From: Chitinophaga ginsengisoli
GTDB taxonomy: Bacteria; Bacteroidota; Bacteroidia; Chitinophagales; Chitinophagaceae
NCBI RefSeq assembly: GCF_003014595.1
Contig: NZ_PYGK01000022.1
Coordinates: forward strand, 1-64,000
Direction: 5' to 3'
DNA: 64,000 bases
This document shows, piece after piece, positions 7,769 through 17,153 of this stretch. Position 1 is the first letter of the stretch. Every line of letters starts with the position of its first letter. The position numbers and the translations under genes are program-made. The notes beneath the pieces were generated by a model. That model saw nothing but the letters and a program-made list of their open reading frames with translations, was not told the DNA's origin and made no database searches.

Positions 7769-9058
7769 ATGAAAACAAAAATTTATACCGTCCTGTTAGC
7801 AGCAACCTTCTCTCTAAGTATTCCTGCAATTGCTAATGCACAGACGACCGGAACAAAAACGGTCACATCAGCATCCGATACAAGTATCAGACCTTTCAAG
7901 ATCAACATTCCCCAGGCAAAACTCAATGAACTTAAAAGACGTATCGCTGAAACCCGCTTTCCGGATAAGGAAACTGTAAAAGATGAATCTCAGGGTATCC
8001 AACTCGCACAATTAAAAGAACTCATAGACTATTGGGGAAATGGTTATGACTGGAGAAAGCTGGAAAAGAAGTTAAATGCCCTGCCTCAGTTTGTGACAAC
8101 AATTGATGGTTTAAATATCCAGTTCATCCATGTACGTTCAAAAGAACCCAATGCACTGCCTGTAATCCTTACCCACGGCTGGCCGGGTTCTCCCCTGGAA
8201 TTCATTGATGCCATAGGCCCCTTAACTGATCCGGTAAAATATGGTGGTAAAGCGGAAGATGCATTTGATGTAATCATACCTGCAATCCCGGGATATGGTT
8301 TTTCAGAAATACCCAAAGAAGTGGGCTGGAATCCTGACCGCGTTGCCAAAGCATGGGACGTTCTGGTAAAACGTCTTGGTTACAAAAAATATGTTTCCGA
8401 AGGTGGCGACCATGGTTCAGTGATCTCCGACGCCCTGGCGAGACAAGCATCTTCAGGACTTTTAGGTATACATCTTACTATGCCTGCAACAATTCCTGCT
8501 GAACTTGTAAAACCAATTTTTTCAGGAGATCCTGCACCATCAGGGCTTTCTGAATCCGAAACTAAGGCATATAATGCTTTAAGTACCTTCTTTGGAAGAA
8601 ATGCGGCTTATGGAGGAATGATGGTGACCCGTCCACAGACTACCGGCTATTTACTTTCCGATTCTCCAGGTGCATTAGCAGCATTCCTGTACGAAAAAAT
8701 TGCAGAATGGACAGAAAGTGACTTAAAACCCGAAAAGGTAATCAGCAGAGACGCCATCCTTGATGATATTACGCTCTATTGGTTGACCAATACAGGAGCT
8801 TCCTCTTCCCGGTTCTATTGGGAAAACAATAACAATAATTTCAGTGCTGAACATCAGAAAACAAAGGATATAAAAGTTCCCGTAGCCATTTCTGTTTTTC
8901 CACATGAAATTTACGAGGCTCCTGAAAGCTGGTCAAAAAAGGCATATCCTTCATTGTATTACTATCATAAAGCACCTAAAGGTGGGCACTTTGCAGCATG
9001 GGAGCAGCCACAAATCTTCACTGAAGAACTCAGGGCTGCCTTCAGATCTCTGCGATAA
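7769..9058 (+). CDS. secreted epoxide hydrolase (EHN-type alpha/beta hydrolase)
   Basis: The ATG at 7769 is chosen because it gives a clean Sec signal peptide (residues 1-26, ending ANAQ); the upstream in-phase codons are not protein-like. The 429-residue protein has the N-terminal EHN domain (PFKINIPQAKLNELKRRI, then WGNGYDWRKLEKKLNALPQF) and an alpha/beta-hydrolase domain with the oxyanion HGWPGSP motif, the nucleophile aspartate in EGGDHGS and the catalytic histidine in GGHFAAWEQP. It hydrolyses epoxides to diols, in this case in the periplasm. A cytoplasmic paralogue without a signal is encoded at 19406-20539. Confidence 0.9.
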   Translation: MKTKIYTVLLAATFSLSIPAIANAQTTGTKTVTSASDTSIRPFKINIPQAKLNELKRRIAETRFPDKETVKDESQGIQLAQLKELIDYWGNGYDWRKLEKKLNALPQFVTTIDGLNIQFIHVRSKEPNALPVILTHGWPGSPLEFIDAIGPLTDPVKYGGKAEDAFDVIIPAIPGYGFSEIPKEVGWNPDRVAKAWDVLVKRLGYKKYVSEGGDHGSVISDALARQASSGLLGIHLTMPATIPAELVKPIFSGDPAPSGLSESETKAYNALSTFFGRNAAYGGMMVTRPQTTGYLLSDSPGALAAFLYEKIAEWTESDLKPEKVISRDAILDDITLYWLTNTGASSSRFYWENNNNNFSAEHQKTKDIKVPVAISVFPHEIYEAPESWSKKAYPSLYYYHKAPKGGHFAAWEQPQIFTEELRAAFRSLR

Positions 9059-9104
9059 GAGAATGAGCAGGCGGTATTCAAGCATATTCGCGATTAGACT
9101 ATCA

Positions 9105-9139
9105 AAAAAGCCTTCAGACATCATCTGAAGGCTTTTTTG
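9105..9139. terminator. rho-independent terminator of the epoxide hydrolase gene
   Basis: AAAAAAGCCTTCAGA pairs with TCTGAAGGCTTTTTT around a five-base loop. It uses the same AAGCCTTCA stem as other terminators in the window. Confidence 0.85.
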
Positions 9140-9235
9140 GCAGCTGGGTGAGGAAGCAAATGGGAATTACCTGTCTACTTATTATATTCATGGTGCAAAA
9201 CGCTATAATGATCCGTTCCTAATCTTAAACAGTCC

Positions 9236-9666
9236 ATGAAAAAGCTCCTGCCAATATTACTTTCCATCATTTTACTGTGTTCATTCAGGAAGAAAGAATT
9301 AACCTGGGTAGCTATTGGCGACTCCATCACCTATCTCAACGACCATCTGGATGAAACGGTTTTAACTATCGGACGCTATGAACACATTCCGGTTGTCGAC
9401 CTATATCATCATCCGTTGCGTTGCTTAAGCTGGAAAACATGGTAAAGTTCAAACGTTTGAAAAATCCCCAAAACGGTAAATATGTTAATTATACTTACCC
9501 GGCATTTGTAAACATACCATTCGATCCTGAAAATGATGAATATCCCTATCCACTGGATGCGGTAAACCTTACGTACGACGGATTACATCCATCAGATAAA
9601 GGAAATGCCATCATCGCATCTGCACTTGCAAGCGTATTCAGGCAACTTGGTTTGTCTTCCCGTTAG
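9236..9666 (+). pseudogene. SGNH/GDSL hydrolase with internal deletion and frameshift
   Basis: The first frame (9236-9445) gives a signal peptide and the block I motif WVAIGDSITYLNDHLDET, then jumps directly to YEHIPVVDLYHH, a segment that in intact relatives lies roughly 150 residues further on. Between 9411 and 9430 the frame shifts, and the second frame (to 9666) continues with LENMVKFKRLK and the block V motif YDGLHPSDKGN. The missing central part includes blocks II and III with the oxyanion Gly and Asn. The gene therefore cannot make an active esterase. Confidence 0.85.
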
Positions 9667-9680
9667 GGCCTTTGAGATAA

Positions 9681-9803
9681 ACATTTGATTCTAACTTGTT
9701 CCCCGCAGCACTTACCGGAGCTAAAGCCGCCGTTTCAAATGCGCTTGCCCCTGATCCTCCCACCAAAAAAGATTTGTTAAAATTTGCAAATAACATGTTA
9801 TAA
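9681..9803 (+). pseudogene. 40-codon C-terminal remnant of an unknown gene
   Basis: The frame follows a TAA at 9678 and ends with TAA at 9801-9803. It reads smoothly (LTGAKAAVSNALAPDPP, then KKDLLKFANNML) but has no start. The text faintly recalls the C-terminus of thiamine-diphosphate-dependent enzymes, which is not enough for a call. Confidence 0.25.
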
Positions 9804-10154
9804 TCCGTTTATGGTAAACCTCAACTCTTGAGTAAGTTAGCGTATTATATTAAAAGACTACTGTCAACCAAAAACCTATTAGTAGAAAACTAACTAGTAT
9901 TAAGAATATATCCCTGGATTATACACTTGTGGCATTTCGATTTCAAAGTTTTACTTAAATATTATCACTCAATGTAAGGGTATTATTCCCTTGCGCGTCC
10001 AGCTGGCCACCATTGTAGTAGTTATTGAAAACCATTTCTGCCTGTTTACTGCAGTTACTGTGTAGACGGAGGTGGCTGTGGTATGCTTAAGAGTGAGTGT
10101 GCGTGAAGATTACTGCATTCATATTCAGACTATGTATTTACCTCAATTCATATT
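9804..10154. other. 351-bp non-coding leader region of the susC gene
   Basis: No open frame or RNA motif is seen. The region is AT-rich and should contain the susC promoter, but no exact TAnnTTTG box was found close to the start. Confidence 0.4.
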
Positions 10155-13100
10155 ATGAAAACACATGTAATCAATCTGTACATCTCAACGTTGCTATGCG
10201 TTTGTTTTAGCGCTTACAGTGGACATTTACAGGCACAGGACCAACCTGCAACAGACACAGGCTTTGTAACGGGTAAAGTTGTCACTGACGAAAGTGTGCC
10301 TATACCCGGTGCCACTATTCAATTGGTGAATAGCAAGCATATCACCAATACAAATGTAAACGGAGTATTCCGTATCCGCCGTACGAATAACGATTCTGCT
10401 ATCCAGGTTTCCCATATTGGCTATCTCACGCTGGTAGTGCCTGTCAGTGGGGCCGGGAGCATTGTTCTCAAGACAGCTTCAAGTGATATGAATGAAGTAG
10501 TCGTTGTGGGATACGGCAAACAAAAGAAAATTTCCCTGACAGGAGCCATTGCTACTGTAGGCACAAAAGAACTGAAACAAAGTCCTGTAGCCAACTTAAG
10601 TAATGCGCTTGCCGGGCGTTTACCCGGTCTCGTAACCTTACAAAACAGCGGGGAACCCGGCTATGATGCATCATCACTCTGGATCAGAGGCATGGCTACC
10701 TTTACTGGTAGCCAGAGTCCACTTATCCTGGTGGATGGGGTAGAACGTGCATTCTCTGGTATTGATGCCAATGAAGTAGAGAGTATTTCTATATTAAAAG
10801 ATGCATCTTCTACTGCCGTGTATGGGGTACGGGGCGCTAACGGGGTAATATTAGTCACCACCAAAAGGGGCATGAAGTCAAAGCCACAGATCAACTTTAC
10901 CCTTCAGGGAGGCATCCAGGAACCAACAAGATTGCCTGAATATCTCGACTCCTATGATGCGCTGAAATTATACCGCGAGGCGCTGATCAACGATGGTCAG
11001 AATTATGCCATGTACACGGATGATTATCTGAATAAATTCAGGGACAGATCACACCCGGCCTACAAGTATCTATATCCGAATGTAAACTGGCTGCATGAAC
11101 TGCTGAAACCAACTGCCCCTATGTATTCCAGTAACTTAAACGTATCTGGGGGTAATGACTTTGTACGCTATTTTACCTCCATCTCTTACCTTAGGCAAAG
11201 TGGGTTATACAAATACGCCAACTTATCTGATTATAATATTCAGGCACTTAATAACAAGTATAACTTCCGTTCCAATATTGACCTGAACATTAGCAAAGAT
11301 CTGACAATGGAATTGAACCTCGGCCAGATCGTATATGACAATAACTACCCCAACGTAGGTGCTTCCGCACTTTTCGCAGATATGCAGGCCATTCCCCCGT
11401 ACCTGTACCCAATGCAAAATCCGGATGGATCTGTCGCCTATCAATCTGCCAAACCTTACAACCCGTTTGGCCGTTTAACCCAGGGAGGCTATCAGCGCAA
11501 TTTCCAAAATACACTGCAGGCCACCACCGGGTTCAAGCTCAATCTGCCCTGGATCACCAAAGGTTTAAGTACCCGGGTAAGACTCTCATTTGACTCCTAC
11601 AATTACAGGAATATAACCCGATCTAAATCCTACTACACATATAAATGGTCTATAGCTGATGATCAGGCTACCGACCTGTCTACCGGCACCTACACAAAGG
11701 TGACCGATGGTTCCAACAACCTGAGCTATGATGTGGCAGCTAACAGTAATCGCCGTACACAGCTGGAAGCTTATCTTAACTATGACCGCACTTTTGGTAA
11801 ACATGCCGTTACCGCCATGGCGCTTTACCAGCAACAAACATTTTTCGATGCGGTGGGCTCCAATGATGCCATCAACGGTCTTCCTTATAAGTATAACGGG
11901 TTAATAGGCAGGGTAACATACGCATATAACAGTAAAATATTCGGTGAGGTAAACTTTGGCTATAACGGGTCTGAAAATTTTCCGGCAGGTAGACGTTATG
12001 ATCTCTTCCCGGCCGTTTCTGCGAGTTATGTTATTTCCGAAGAACCTTTCTTTAAAAACCACTTGCCACTCGTCAACCTGTTGAAGATCCGTGCATCTGC
12101 AGGTAGTGTAGGTAATGACAAGATCGGTGGTCAGCGCTTCCTGTACCAAAGCACCTGGGCACTGGGCGGCACCGGTTATCAGTTCGGCCGCAATCACGAT
12201 GGATCCTCATATGGTGGGGTATTGGAAGACAGAACGGGTAACATGGCAGTGACCTGGGAAAAAGCGAACAAATACAATGCGGGTATAGACCTCGAAATGT
12301 TTGGCAGCGCTCTCTCTATATCAGGGGATGCGTTTTATGAATTAAGAAGTAATATCCTGGCTACTCCCGGAACCATTCCAAGTATGATCGGTATCGCCAA
12401 TTTACCCTATGTAAACCTGGGTAAGGTACAAAACAAAGGTTTTGAGATCACCATTGAATACCGTAAGAACTACCGCAAATACGGCTACTTCCTGAAAGCC
12501 AATTTCTCGTACAACGTGAACCGTATTATTGCCATGGACGAGCCTTCTTTTAACGGACATACTTATCAACGGCATACCGGGCGTGCTATCGATGATCAAT
12601 ATGGATATGTAGCACTTGGCCTGTTCCAGTCACAGGATGATATTAATAAAAGTCCAGACCAGTCTTCCTTTGGCGCCATTCAACCAGGTGACCTGAAATA
12701 CAAGGATGTGAATGAAGACGGCGTGGTTAACTCGCTTGACCAGACCTACCTGGGTAAGCGCTCAGTACCCTACCAGATTGCAGGTATTGCATTGGGTGGT
12801 AATTTTCATTCCTTTGACGTGAGCCTGCTTTTCCAGGGTGGATTTGGTGGTCATACCTGGTTTACCGGACCACGTATGTGGCCATTCTCAGGCGATGCGG
12901 GTGTATTGTCGGATATGAAAGGCAACTACTGGACACCTGAACATACAAATGCAAAGTATCCAAGATTGTCGTACGCAGCGAATCAGAACAATGATCAGAA
13001 TTCAAGCTGGTGGCTATACAACTCAAACTACCTGCGACTGAAAAATTTAGAAATTGGTTATACCCTTCCTAACACCACTTCGCGCCTGGTGGGCATCCGG

Positions 13101-13238
13101 AATTTAAGGCTTTTTGTAAATGGCCTGAACCTGGTTACCTGGGATAAGATCAAAATTTTCGATCCGGAAACACCTAATGATTCAGGAAACTATCCCCAGA
13201 TGCGCGTTTTCAACGCAGGCTTGACCGTGGGATTATAA
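10155..13238 (+). CDS. SusC/RagA-family TonB-dependent outer-membrane transporter
   Basis: The 1027-residue protein has a signal peptide (about 1-27), a carboxypeptidase-regulatory-like domain (GFVTGKVVTDESVPIPGATI), the SusC TonB box (MNEVVVVGYG, about 113-122), a plug domain with LVDGVE and SILKDASSTAVYGVRGANGV, and a long beta-barrel ending in a C-terminal aromatic/leucine pattern (FNAGLTVGL). It imports oligomeric nutrients, usually glycans or peptides, with the SusD lipoprotein encoded 26 bp downstream. No STN domain is present, so it does not signal directly to a FecR anti-sigma factor. No glycosidase, peptidase or regulator is adjacent, so the substrate cannot be named. Confidence 0.95.
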   Translation: MKTHVINLYISTLLCVCFSAYSGHLQAQDQPATDTGFVTGKVVTDESVPIPGATIQLVNSKHITNTNVNGVFRIRRTNNDSAIQVSHIGYLTLVVPVSGAGSIVLKTASSDMNEVVVVGYGKQKKISLTGAIATVGTKELKQSPVANLSNALAGRLPGLVTLQNSGEPGYDASSLWIRGMATFTGSQSPLILVDGVERAFSGIDANEVESISILKDASSTAVYGVRGANGVILVTTKRGMKSKPQINFTLQGGIQEPTRLPEYLDSYDALKLYREALINDGQNYAMYTDDYLNKFRDRSHPAYKYLYPNVNWLHELLKPTAPMYSSNLNVSGGNDFVRYFTSISYLRQSGLYKYANLSDYNIQALNNKYNFRSNIDLNISKDLTMELNLGQIVYDNNYPNVGASALFADMQAIPPYLYPMQNPDGSVAYQSAKPYNPFGRLTQGGYQRNFQNTLQATTGFKLNLPWITKGLSTRVRLSFDSYNYRNITRSKSYYTYKWSIADDQATDLSTGTYTKVTDGSNNLSYDVAANSNRRTQLEAYLNYDRTFGKHAVTAMALYQQQTFFDAVGSNDAINGLPYKYNGLIGRVTYAYNSKIFGEVNFGYNGSENFPAGRRYDLFPAVSASYVISEEPFFKNHLPLVNLLKIRASAGSVGNDKIGGQRFLYQSTWALGGTGYQFGRNHDGSSYGGVLEDRTGNMAVTWEKANKYNAGIDLEMFGSALSISGDAFYELRSNILATPGTIPSMIGIANLPYVNLGKVQNKGFEITIEYRKNYRKYGYFLKANFSYNVNRIIAMDEPSFNGHTYQRHTGRAIDDQYGYVALGLFQSQDDINKSPDQSSFGAIQPGDLKYKDVNEDGVVNSLDQTYLGKRSVPYQIAGIALGGNFHSFDVSLLFQGGFGGHTWFTGPRMWPFSGDAGVLSDMKGNYWTPEHTNAKYPRLSYAANQNNDQNSSWWLYNSNYLRLKNLEIGYTLPNTTSRLVGIRNLRLFVNGLNLVTWDKIKIFDPETPNDSGNYPQMRVFNAGLTVGL

Positions 13239-13264
13239 TGCTGTATGACCTAAAACATTAAAAA

Positions 13265-15151
13265 ATGAACAGACTAACATATATATACAGGAGTCTTGCG
13301 ACAGTGGCCATAGTTAGCACATTTCTAGCCGCGTCTTCCTGCAAAAAATTCCTCGATGTGGTTCCTTCCGAACTAGTCACTTCAGACCAGGTATGGGGCA
13401 ATATTAATAATGCCAATGGTGTATTGGCGAATTTATACTCCAAAATGCCGGGATCCCTTGCCGACGGCTGGACGGATGAGATCTGTGCAGCAACGGATGA
13501 ATGTTATCATCACTGGGGAGCCGGTTTTTATCCTCTTTATTACAATAGCGGTGCATGGAATGCAGCGAATAACCCATACGATATATGGGCGGATGCTTAC
13601 CAGAAAATCCGTCAATGCAATCTGTTCCTGGAGAATATAGACAAAGTGCCTGTACCGGAGAATCAGCAATCCTATTACGCCACAGTATTGCCCCGGTATA
13701 AAGCGGAGACAAGGGTGTTACGTGCATTTTTCTATTTTGATCTCCTCAGGCGCTATGGTGCGGTACCAGTCCTCACCCGCTCTTATGCTGCATCAGAAAC
13801 AGGGGAGATGCAGATGCCCAGGTTGCCGGTAGATTCCATAGTGAATTTCATTACAAGAGAATGTGAGCAGGCCGCAGAAATATTGCCTGTTAGCTATGCA
13901 GACGGCGACCTGGGACGAATCAGCAAAGGTGGTGCGTTGGCATTGGCAACCCGCACACTGGCATATGCCGCCAGCCCTTTATTTAATGGTAATCCTTTGT
14001 ATAAGGATATCAAAAACCCCGATGGTACAGCGCTGTTTAGCCAAATGGCAGATAAGGAGAAATGGAAACGCGCGGCAGATGAAGCACTGAAGGTCCTTAA
14101 CCTGAACCTTTATACGTTAAATACAGTAGCTGGTGATCCGATTAACAGTTACTCCAGGGTGTTTAATACCCGTAACTGGGACGAAATAATTGTAGCCAAA
14201 CAACAGAATAACAGTAAGAATATAGAAAATGAATGCTTGCCATATGGTGGCTGGTTTGGTGGCTGGGGAAAGTATAGCATACTGCAGGAGTTTGTGGATG
14301 CTTACGAGATGAACAATGGATATCCAATACATGACCCGGCTTCAGGATATGATTCTGTAGGTACCTGGTCAGGCGATATCTTTGGCGCTGATGGCTATAG
14401 CGAAAATGTGCATTTCGATAATATTTCAAAAATGTACAGAGATCGTGATCCGAGATTTTATGCGACCGTTACTTTCCAGGGTAGTAAATGGGCGATTCGT
14501 CATACGGCGAATACTCCGGTATGGATGTCATGGTGGGGATCTAATGGTGGTACATCACAGGGCTGGCCAAAATCAACCGGCACCTATCCTGTGTCTGGTT
14601 ATAATCCCCGTAAATGGATTTCCCCTGATGTGGATATGCTCAATTACTGGACATCTCCTGATGCTAAACGCAATGATCCTGTGATACGCCTCCCGGAAAT
14701 TTATCTCATTTATGCAGAAGCATTGAACGAATATAACCAGGGGCCAACAGCTGAAGCCTTCAACGCCATCAATAAAGTACGCGCACGGGTCAATATGCCT
14801 GCATTGCCTATCATTGCTGACGACAATACCGTTGCTGGCTTTAGAGCGCGCGTGCAAAACGAAAACCGGGTTGAGTTTGCCTTTGAGTCACACAGATTCT
14901 GGGATGTAAGACGCTGGATGATCGGTACAATTGTAGACAATGGACCTGTCCACGGCTTAAATGCACGTCCCACTACACAGGAATTACAATCCTCTGGTTT
15001 CGACGTAAACAGTAAAGAAGCAGGGTTGTCTGTATTTTACAAACGCACCGTTATACAAACACGGGTATTTCAACCTAAACATTATCTCTTTCCAATACCT
15101 CAGACGGAGATAGAAGTAAATCATCAATTAGTACAAAACTATGGATGGTAA
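13265..15151 (+). CDS. SusD/RagB-family nutrient-binding lipoprotein
   Basis: The 628-residue protein starts with a lipoprotein signal whose lipobox Cys is residue 26 (AASSCKKFLDVVPSE), the typical SusD opening. It contains the SusD TPR-rich core (RAFFYFDLLRRYG, IRLPEIYLIYAEALNE) and the C-terminal segment RVEFAFESHRFWDVRRW followed by FPIPQTEIEVN. It caps the SusC barrel at the cell surface and binds the substrate. It lies 26 bp after susC and is followed by a strong terminator, so the operon has only two genes. Confidence 0.95.
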   Translation: MNRLTYIYRSLATVAIVSTFLAASSCKKFLDVVPSELVTSDQVWGNINNANGVLANLYSKMPGSLADGWTDEICAATDECYHHWGAGFYPLYYNSGAWNAANNPYDIWADAYQKIRQCNLFLENIDKVPVPENQQSYYATVLPRYKAETRVLRAFFYFDLLRRYGAVPVLTRSYAASETGEMQMPRLPVDSIVNFITRECEQAAEILPVSYADGDLGRISKGGALALATRTLAYAASPLFNGNPLYKDIKNPDGTALFSQMADKEKWKRAADEALKVLNLNLYTLNTVAGDPINSYSRVFNTRNWDEIIVAKQQNNSKNIENECLPYGGWFGGWGKYSILQEFVDAYEMNNGYPIHDPASGYDSVGTWSGDIFGADGYSENVHFDNISKMYRDRDPRFYATVTFQGSKWAIRHTANTPVWMSWWGSNGGTSQGWPKSTGTYPVSGYNPRKWISPDVDMLNYWTSPDAKRNDPVIRLPEIYLIYAEALNEYNQGPTAEAFNAINKVRARVNMPALPIIADDNTVAGFRARVQNENRVEFAFESHRFWDVRRWMIGTIVDNGPVHGLNARPTTQELQSSGFDVNSKEAGLSVFYKRTVIQTRVFQPKHYLFPIPQTEIEVNHQLVQNYGW

Positions 15152-15186
15152 AGATGACATAATGATTCTGTTTACATTTTGATATT

Positions 15187-15225
15187 AAAGAACGGCCGGT
15201 ACATGTCTTGCACCGGCCGTTCTTT
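15187..15225. terminator. terminator of the susCD pair
   Basis: AAAGAACGGCCGGT pairs perfectly with ACCGGCCGTTCTTT around an 11-base loop, 35 bp after the susD stop. Confidence 0.9.
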
Positions 15226-15384
15226 ATTTGCAGTTGTCTTGAAAGTATAATAAATACTCGCCCAACTACCTTTCTGTTTTTAAAGATTTAATACGCTCAT
15301 TTCAGCAATCATCTCCAAATTTGGTACAAGACAAGAATATAAATGCTCCCACAAACTGTACATTAAACTAATCTGGTGTTTTCA

Positions 15385-15414
15385 TTGTACTGGCAAATAA
15401 GATTCCTATCTTTA
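15385..15414 (+). promoter_or_regulatory. Bacteroidota promoter of the Crp/Fnr gene at 15419
   Basis: TTG, 19 bases, TATCTTTA: a near-consensus -33/-7 pair (TTTG-N19-TAnnTTTG). The -7 box ends only 4 bases before the ATG, so the transcript would be leaderless or nearly so. Confidence 0.55.
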
Positions 15415-15418
15415 GCGA

Positions 15419-15997
15419 ATGAGCTTCGATGTTTTCTTTCAGAAAATAAAAACGTACGCTGAACTCTCTCCGCAAGCCGAAACGGCGTGGGCTGCTTTGC
15501 TCCGTGAAAACAACTACAATAAGGGTGACTATTTTATTGCCGAAGGTCAGACACCTAAAAAAGTGGCCTTTGTTGTAAGTGGCTTAATGTATCAATATTA
15601 CGCTGCCGAAAACGGCGACATGGTGATTAAATATTTCTTCCCCGAGAACCGGATTGCAGGTTCCATAACAGCCACGCTCACACAGTCTCCGAGTAATTTT
15701 ACGATAAAAGCACTGGAGGATACGGCTGTGCTGGAATACAATTTCATAGAATTTAAAAAACTTGTTAGCATTTATCCTGATATCGCCGCATTTTATATTC
15801 GCTATATGGAGCAGCATTGGATAATCGAGAAGGAACCCTATGAAGTATCACTGCGATATGAATCAGCTAAAGCCAACTACGATAATTTTCTTCGCAAATA
15901 CCCTGGTTTAGTGAAACGGCTAAAGAAACAACACATTGCCGCCTATCTCGGCATCACGCCCACGCAGCTAAGCCGGATATTTTTTGCAAATAAGTAA
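15419..15997 (+). CDS. Crp/Fnr-family transcriptional regulator
   Basis: The 192-residue protein has a cyclic-nucleotide-binding-like beta-roll (residues about 30-120; NKGDYFIAEGQTPKKVAFVVSGL) and a C-terminal helix-turn-helix (KKQHIAAYLGITPTQLSRIFF). It lacks the N-terminal cysteines of oxygen-sensing FNR and the full cAMP-binding arginine/serine motif, so the ligand is unknown. This short type commonly sits next to detoxification genes in Bacteroidota. The following tandem VOC genes on the same strand, 90 bp downstream with their own promoter, are probable targets. Confidence 0.85.
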   Translation: MSFDVFFQKIKTYAELSPQAETAWAALLRENNYNKGDYFIAEGQTPKKVAFVVSGLMYQYYAAENGDMVIKYFFPENRIAGSITATLTQSPSNFTIKALEDTAVLEYNFIEFKKLVSIYPDIAAFYIRYMEQHWIIEKEPYEVSLRYESAKANYDNFLRKYPGLVKRLKKQHIAAYLGITPTQLSRIFFANK

Positions 15998-16048
15998 AGA
16001 TTTTTGCTTTTCTCAACATATGTAAAATTTTCGGAAAAATGGTTGCCG

Positions 16049-16056
16049 CAACTTTG
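16049..16056 (+). promoter_or_regulatory. probable -7 box for the tandem VOC genes
   Basis: CAACTTTG followed by TGCCATCAA. The same CAACTTTGTG block precedes the genes at 23593 and 41051, which supports it as a local form of TAnnTTTG. Confidence 0.45.
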
Positions 16057-16087
16057 TGCCATCAATAACAACTGAAAAACTCAAATC

Positions 16088-16507
16088 ATGGCAACAAAAA
16101 TTTTCATCAACTTACCAGTGAAAGACTTAGAGCGGTCAACGACATTTTTCAGCGGACTTGGCTACAGCTTTAATCCACAATTTACCGACGATAAGGCCGC
16201 CTGCATGGTGGTAAGCGAACACATTTACGTAATGATGCTGGTAGAAAGCTATTTTAAAACATTCACCAAAAAAGAGGTAGGCGATGCACGTCTGTCAACA
16301 GAAGTATTGCTGGCCCTTGATGCAGCCTCGCGTGAAGAAGTGCAGCAAACCATAACAAAAGCAACTGAACTTGGGGGCTCCATTTATGCTGAACCGCAAG
16401 ACCACGGATGGATGTACCAACACAGCTTTGCAGACCCTGATGGACATCAATGGGAAATTGTTTATATGGACGCAGCGAACATGCCGAATTGTGGTGAGGC
16501 TGAATGA
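16088..16507 (+). CDS. VOC-family (glyoxalase/bleomycin-resistance-like) protein, copy 1
   Basis: The 139-residue protein has the single-module pair of beta-alpha-beta-beta-beta units (IFINLPVKDLERSTTFF at the start; FADPDGHQWEIVYMD at the end). His near 113-114 and the Glu of WEIV are possible metal ligands. It belongs to the group often annotated as glyoxalase/extradiol dioxygenase-like; the substrate is not known. It is followed by a paralogue at 16610, giving a tandem pair that may form a heterodimer. Confidence 0.85.
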   Translation: MATKIFINLPVKDLERSTTFFSGLGYSFNPQFTDDKAACMVVSEHIYVMMLVESYFKTFTKKEVGDARLSTEVLLALDAASREEVQQTITKATELGGSIYAEPQDHGWMYQHSFADPDGHQWEIVYMDAANMPNCGEAE

Positions 16508-16609
16508 TAAATACGCTCACACATACGGTAAAGAAACAGCGTACATGGGCGATTTTGACCATTGCCCATTTCTATTATCATAAACTTATTCACCTCGAAA
16601 AACAATAAA

Positions 16610-17017
16610 ATGGCAAAACAAGTATTTATCAATTTACCGGTAAAAGACCTTCAGAAATCATTGGACTTTTATACTGCATTAGGATTTACTAACAATCCTC
16701 AATTTTCAGATGACACAGCAAAATGTATGGTCTGGAGTGAAAACATTTTTGTGATGATAATGACACACGAAAAGTTTAAAACTTTTGCAACCAAACCATT
16801 AGCAGACACAAAATCAAATTTAGCAGGGCTTTTTTCATTATCGTTAGACAGTCTAGACGAAGTGAATAATGTAGTAACTAATGGCCTTAAAGCTGGCGGA
16901 ACCGAACCTAACGAACTGAGAGATTTTGGTTTTATGCAACAACGAACTATTGAAGATTTAGACGGGCACACCTGGGAAGTTTTCTATATGGACATTAGTA
17001 AATTCCCAGCCCAATAA
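16610..17017 (+). CDS. VOC-family protein, copy 2
   Basis: The ATG at 16610 is chosen because MAKQVFINLPVKDLQKS aligns with the start of copy 1; the upstream in-phase codons do not. The 135-residue protein matches copy 1 in order and spacing, including NNPQFSDDTAKCMV and the C-terminal EDLDGHTWEVFYMDIS. It lies 102 bp after copy 1, so the two arose by tandem duplication and have since diverged a good deal. Confidence 0.85.
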   Translation: MAKQVFINLPVKDLQKSLDFYTALGFTNNPQFSDDTAKCMVWSENIFVMIMTHEKFKTFATKPLADTKSNLAGLFSLSLDSLDEVNNVVTNGLKAGGTEPNELRDFGFMQQRTIEDLDGHTWEVFYMDISKFPAQ

Positions 17018-17070
17018 CCAAATGGCTGAACATCCTCCATAAACTGGTAGCACTTATAGCCTGTTAATAG

Positions 17071-17103
17071 CCAAAGGACACTTTAAATGAAAGTATCCTT
17101 TGG
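17071..17103. terminator. bidirectional terminator between VOC copy 2 and the S41 peptidase
   Basis: CCAAAGGACACTTT pairs with AAAGTATCCTTTGG with one mismatch around a 5-base loop. It lies between convergent genes. Confidence 0.75.
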
Positions 17104-17153
17104 TCTATTAATTCACATTTTAGAATGGCGAAACAGTATCCTTATACCAGTAT

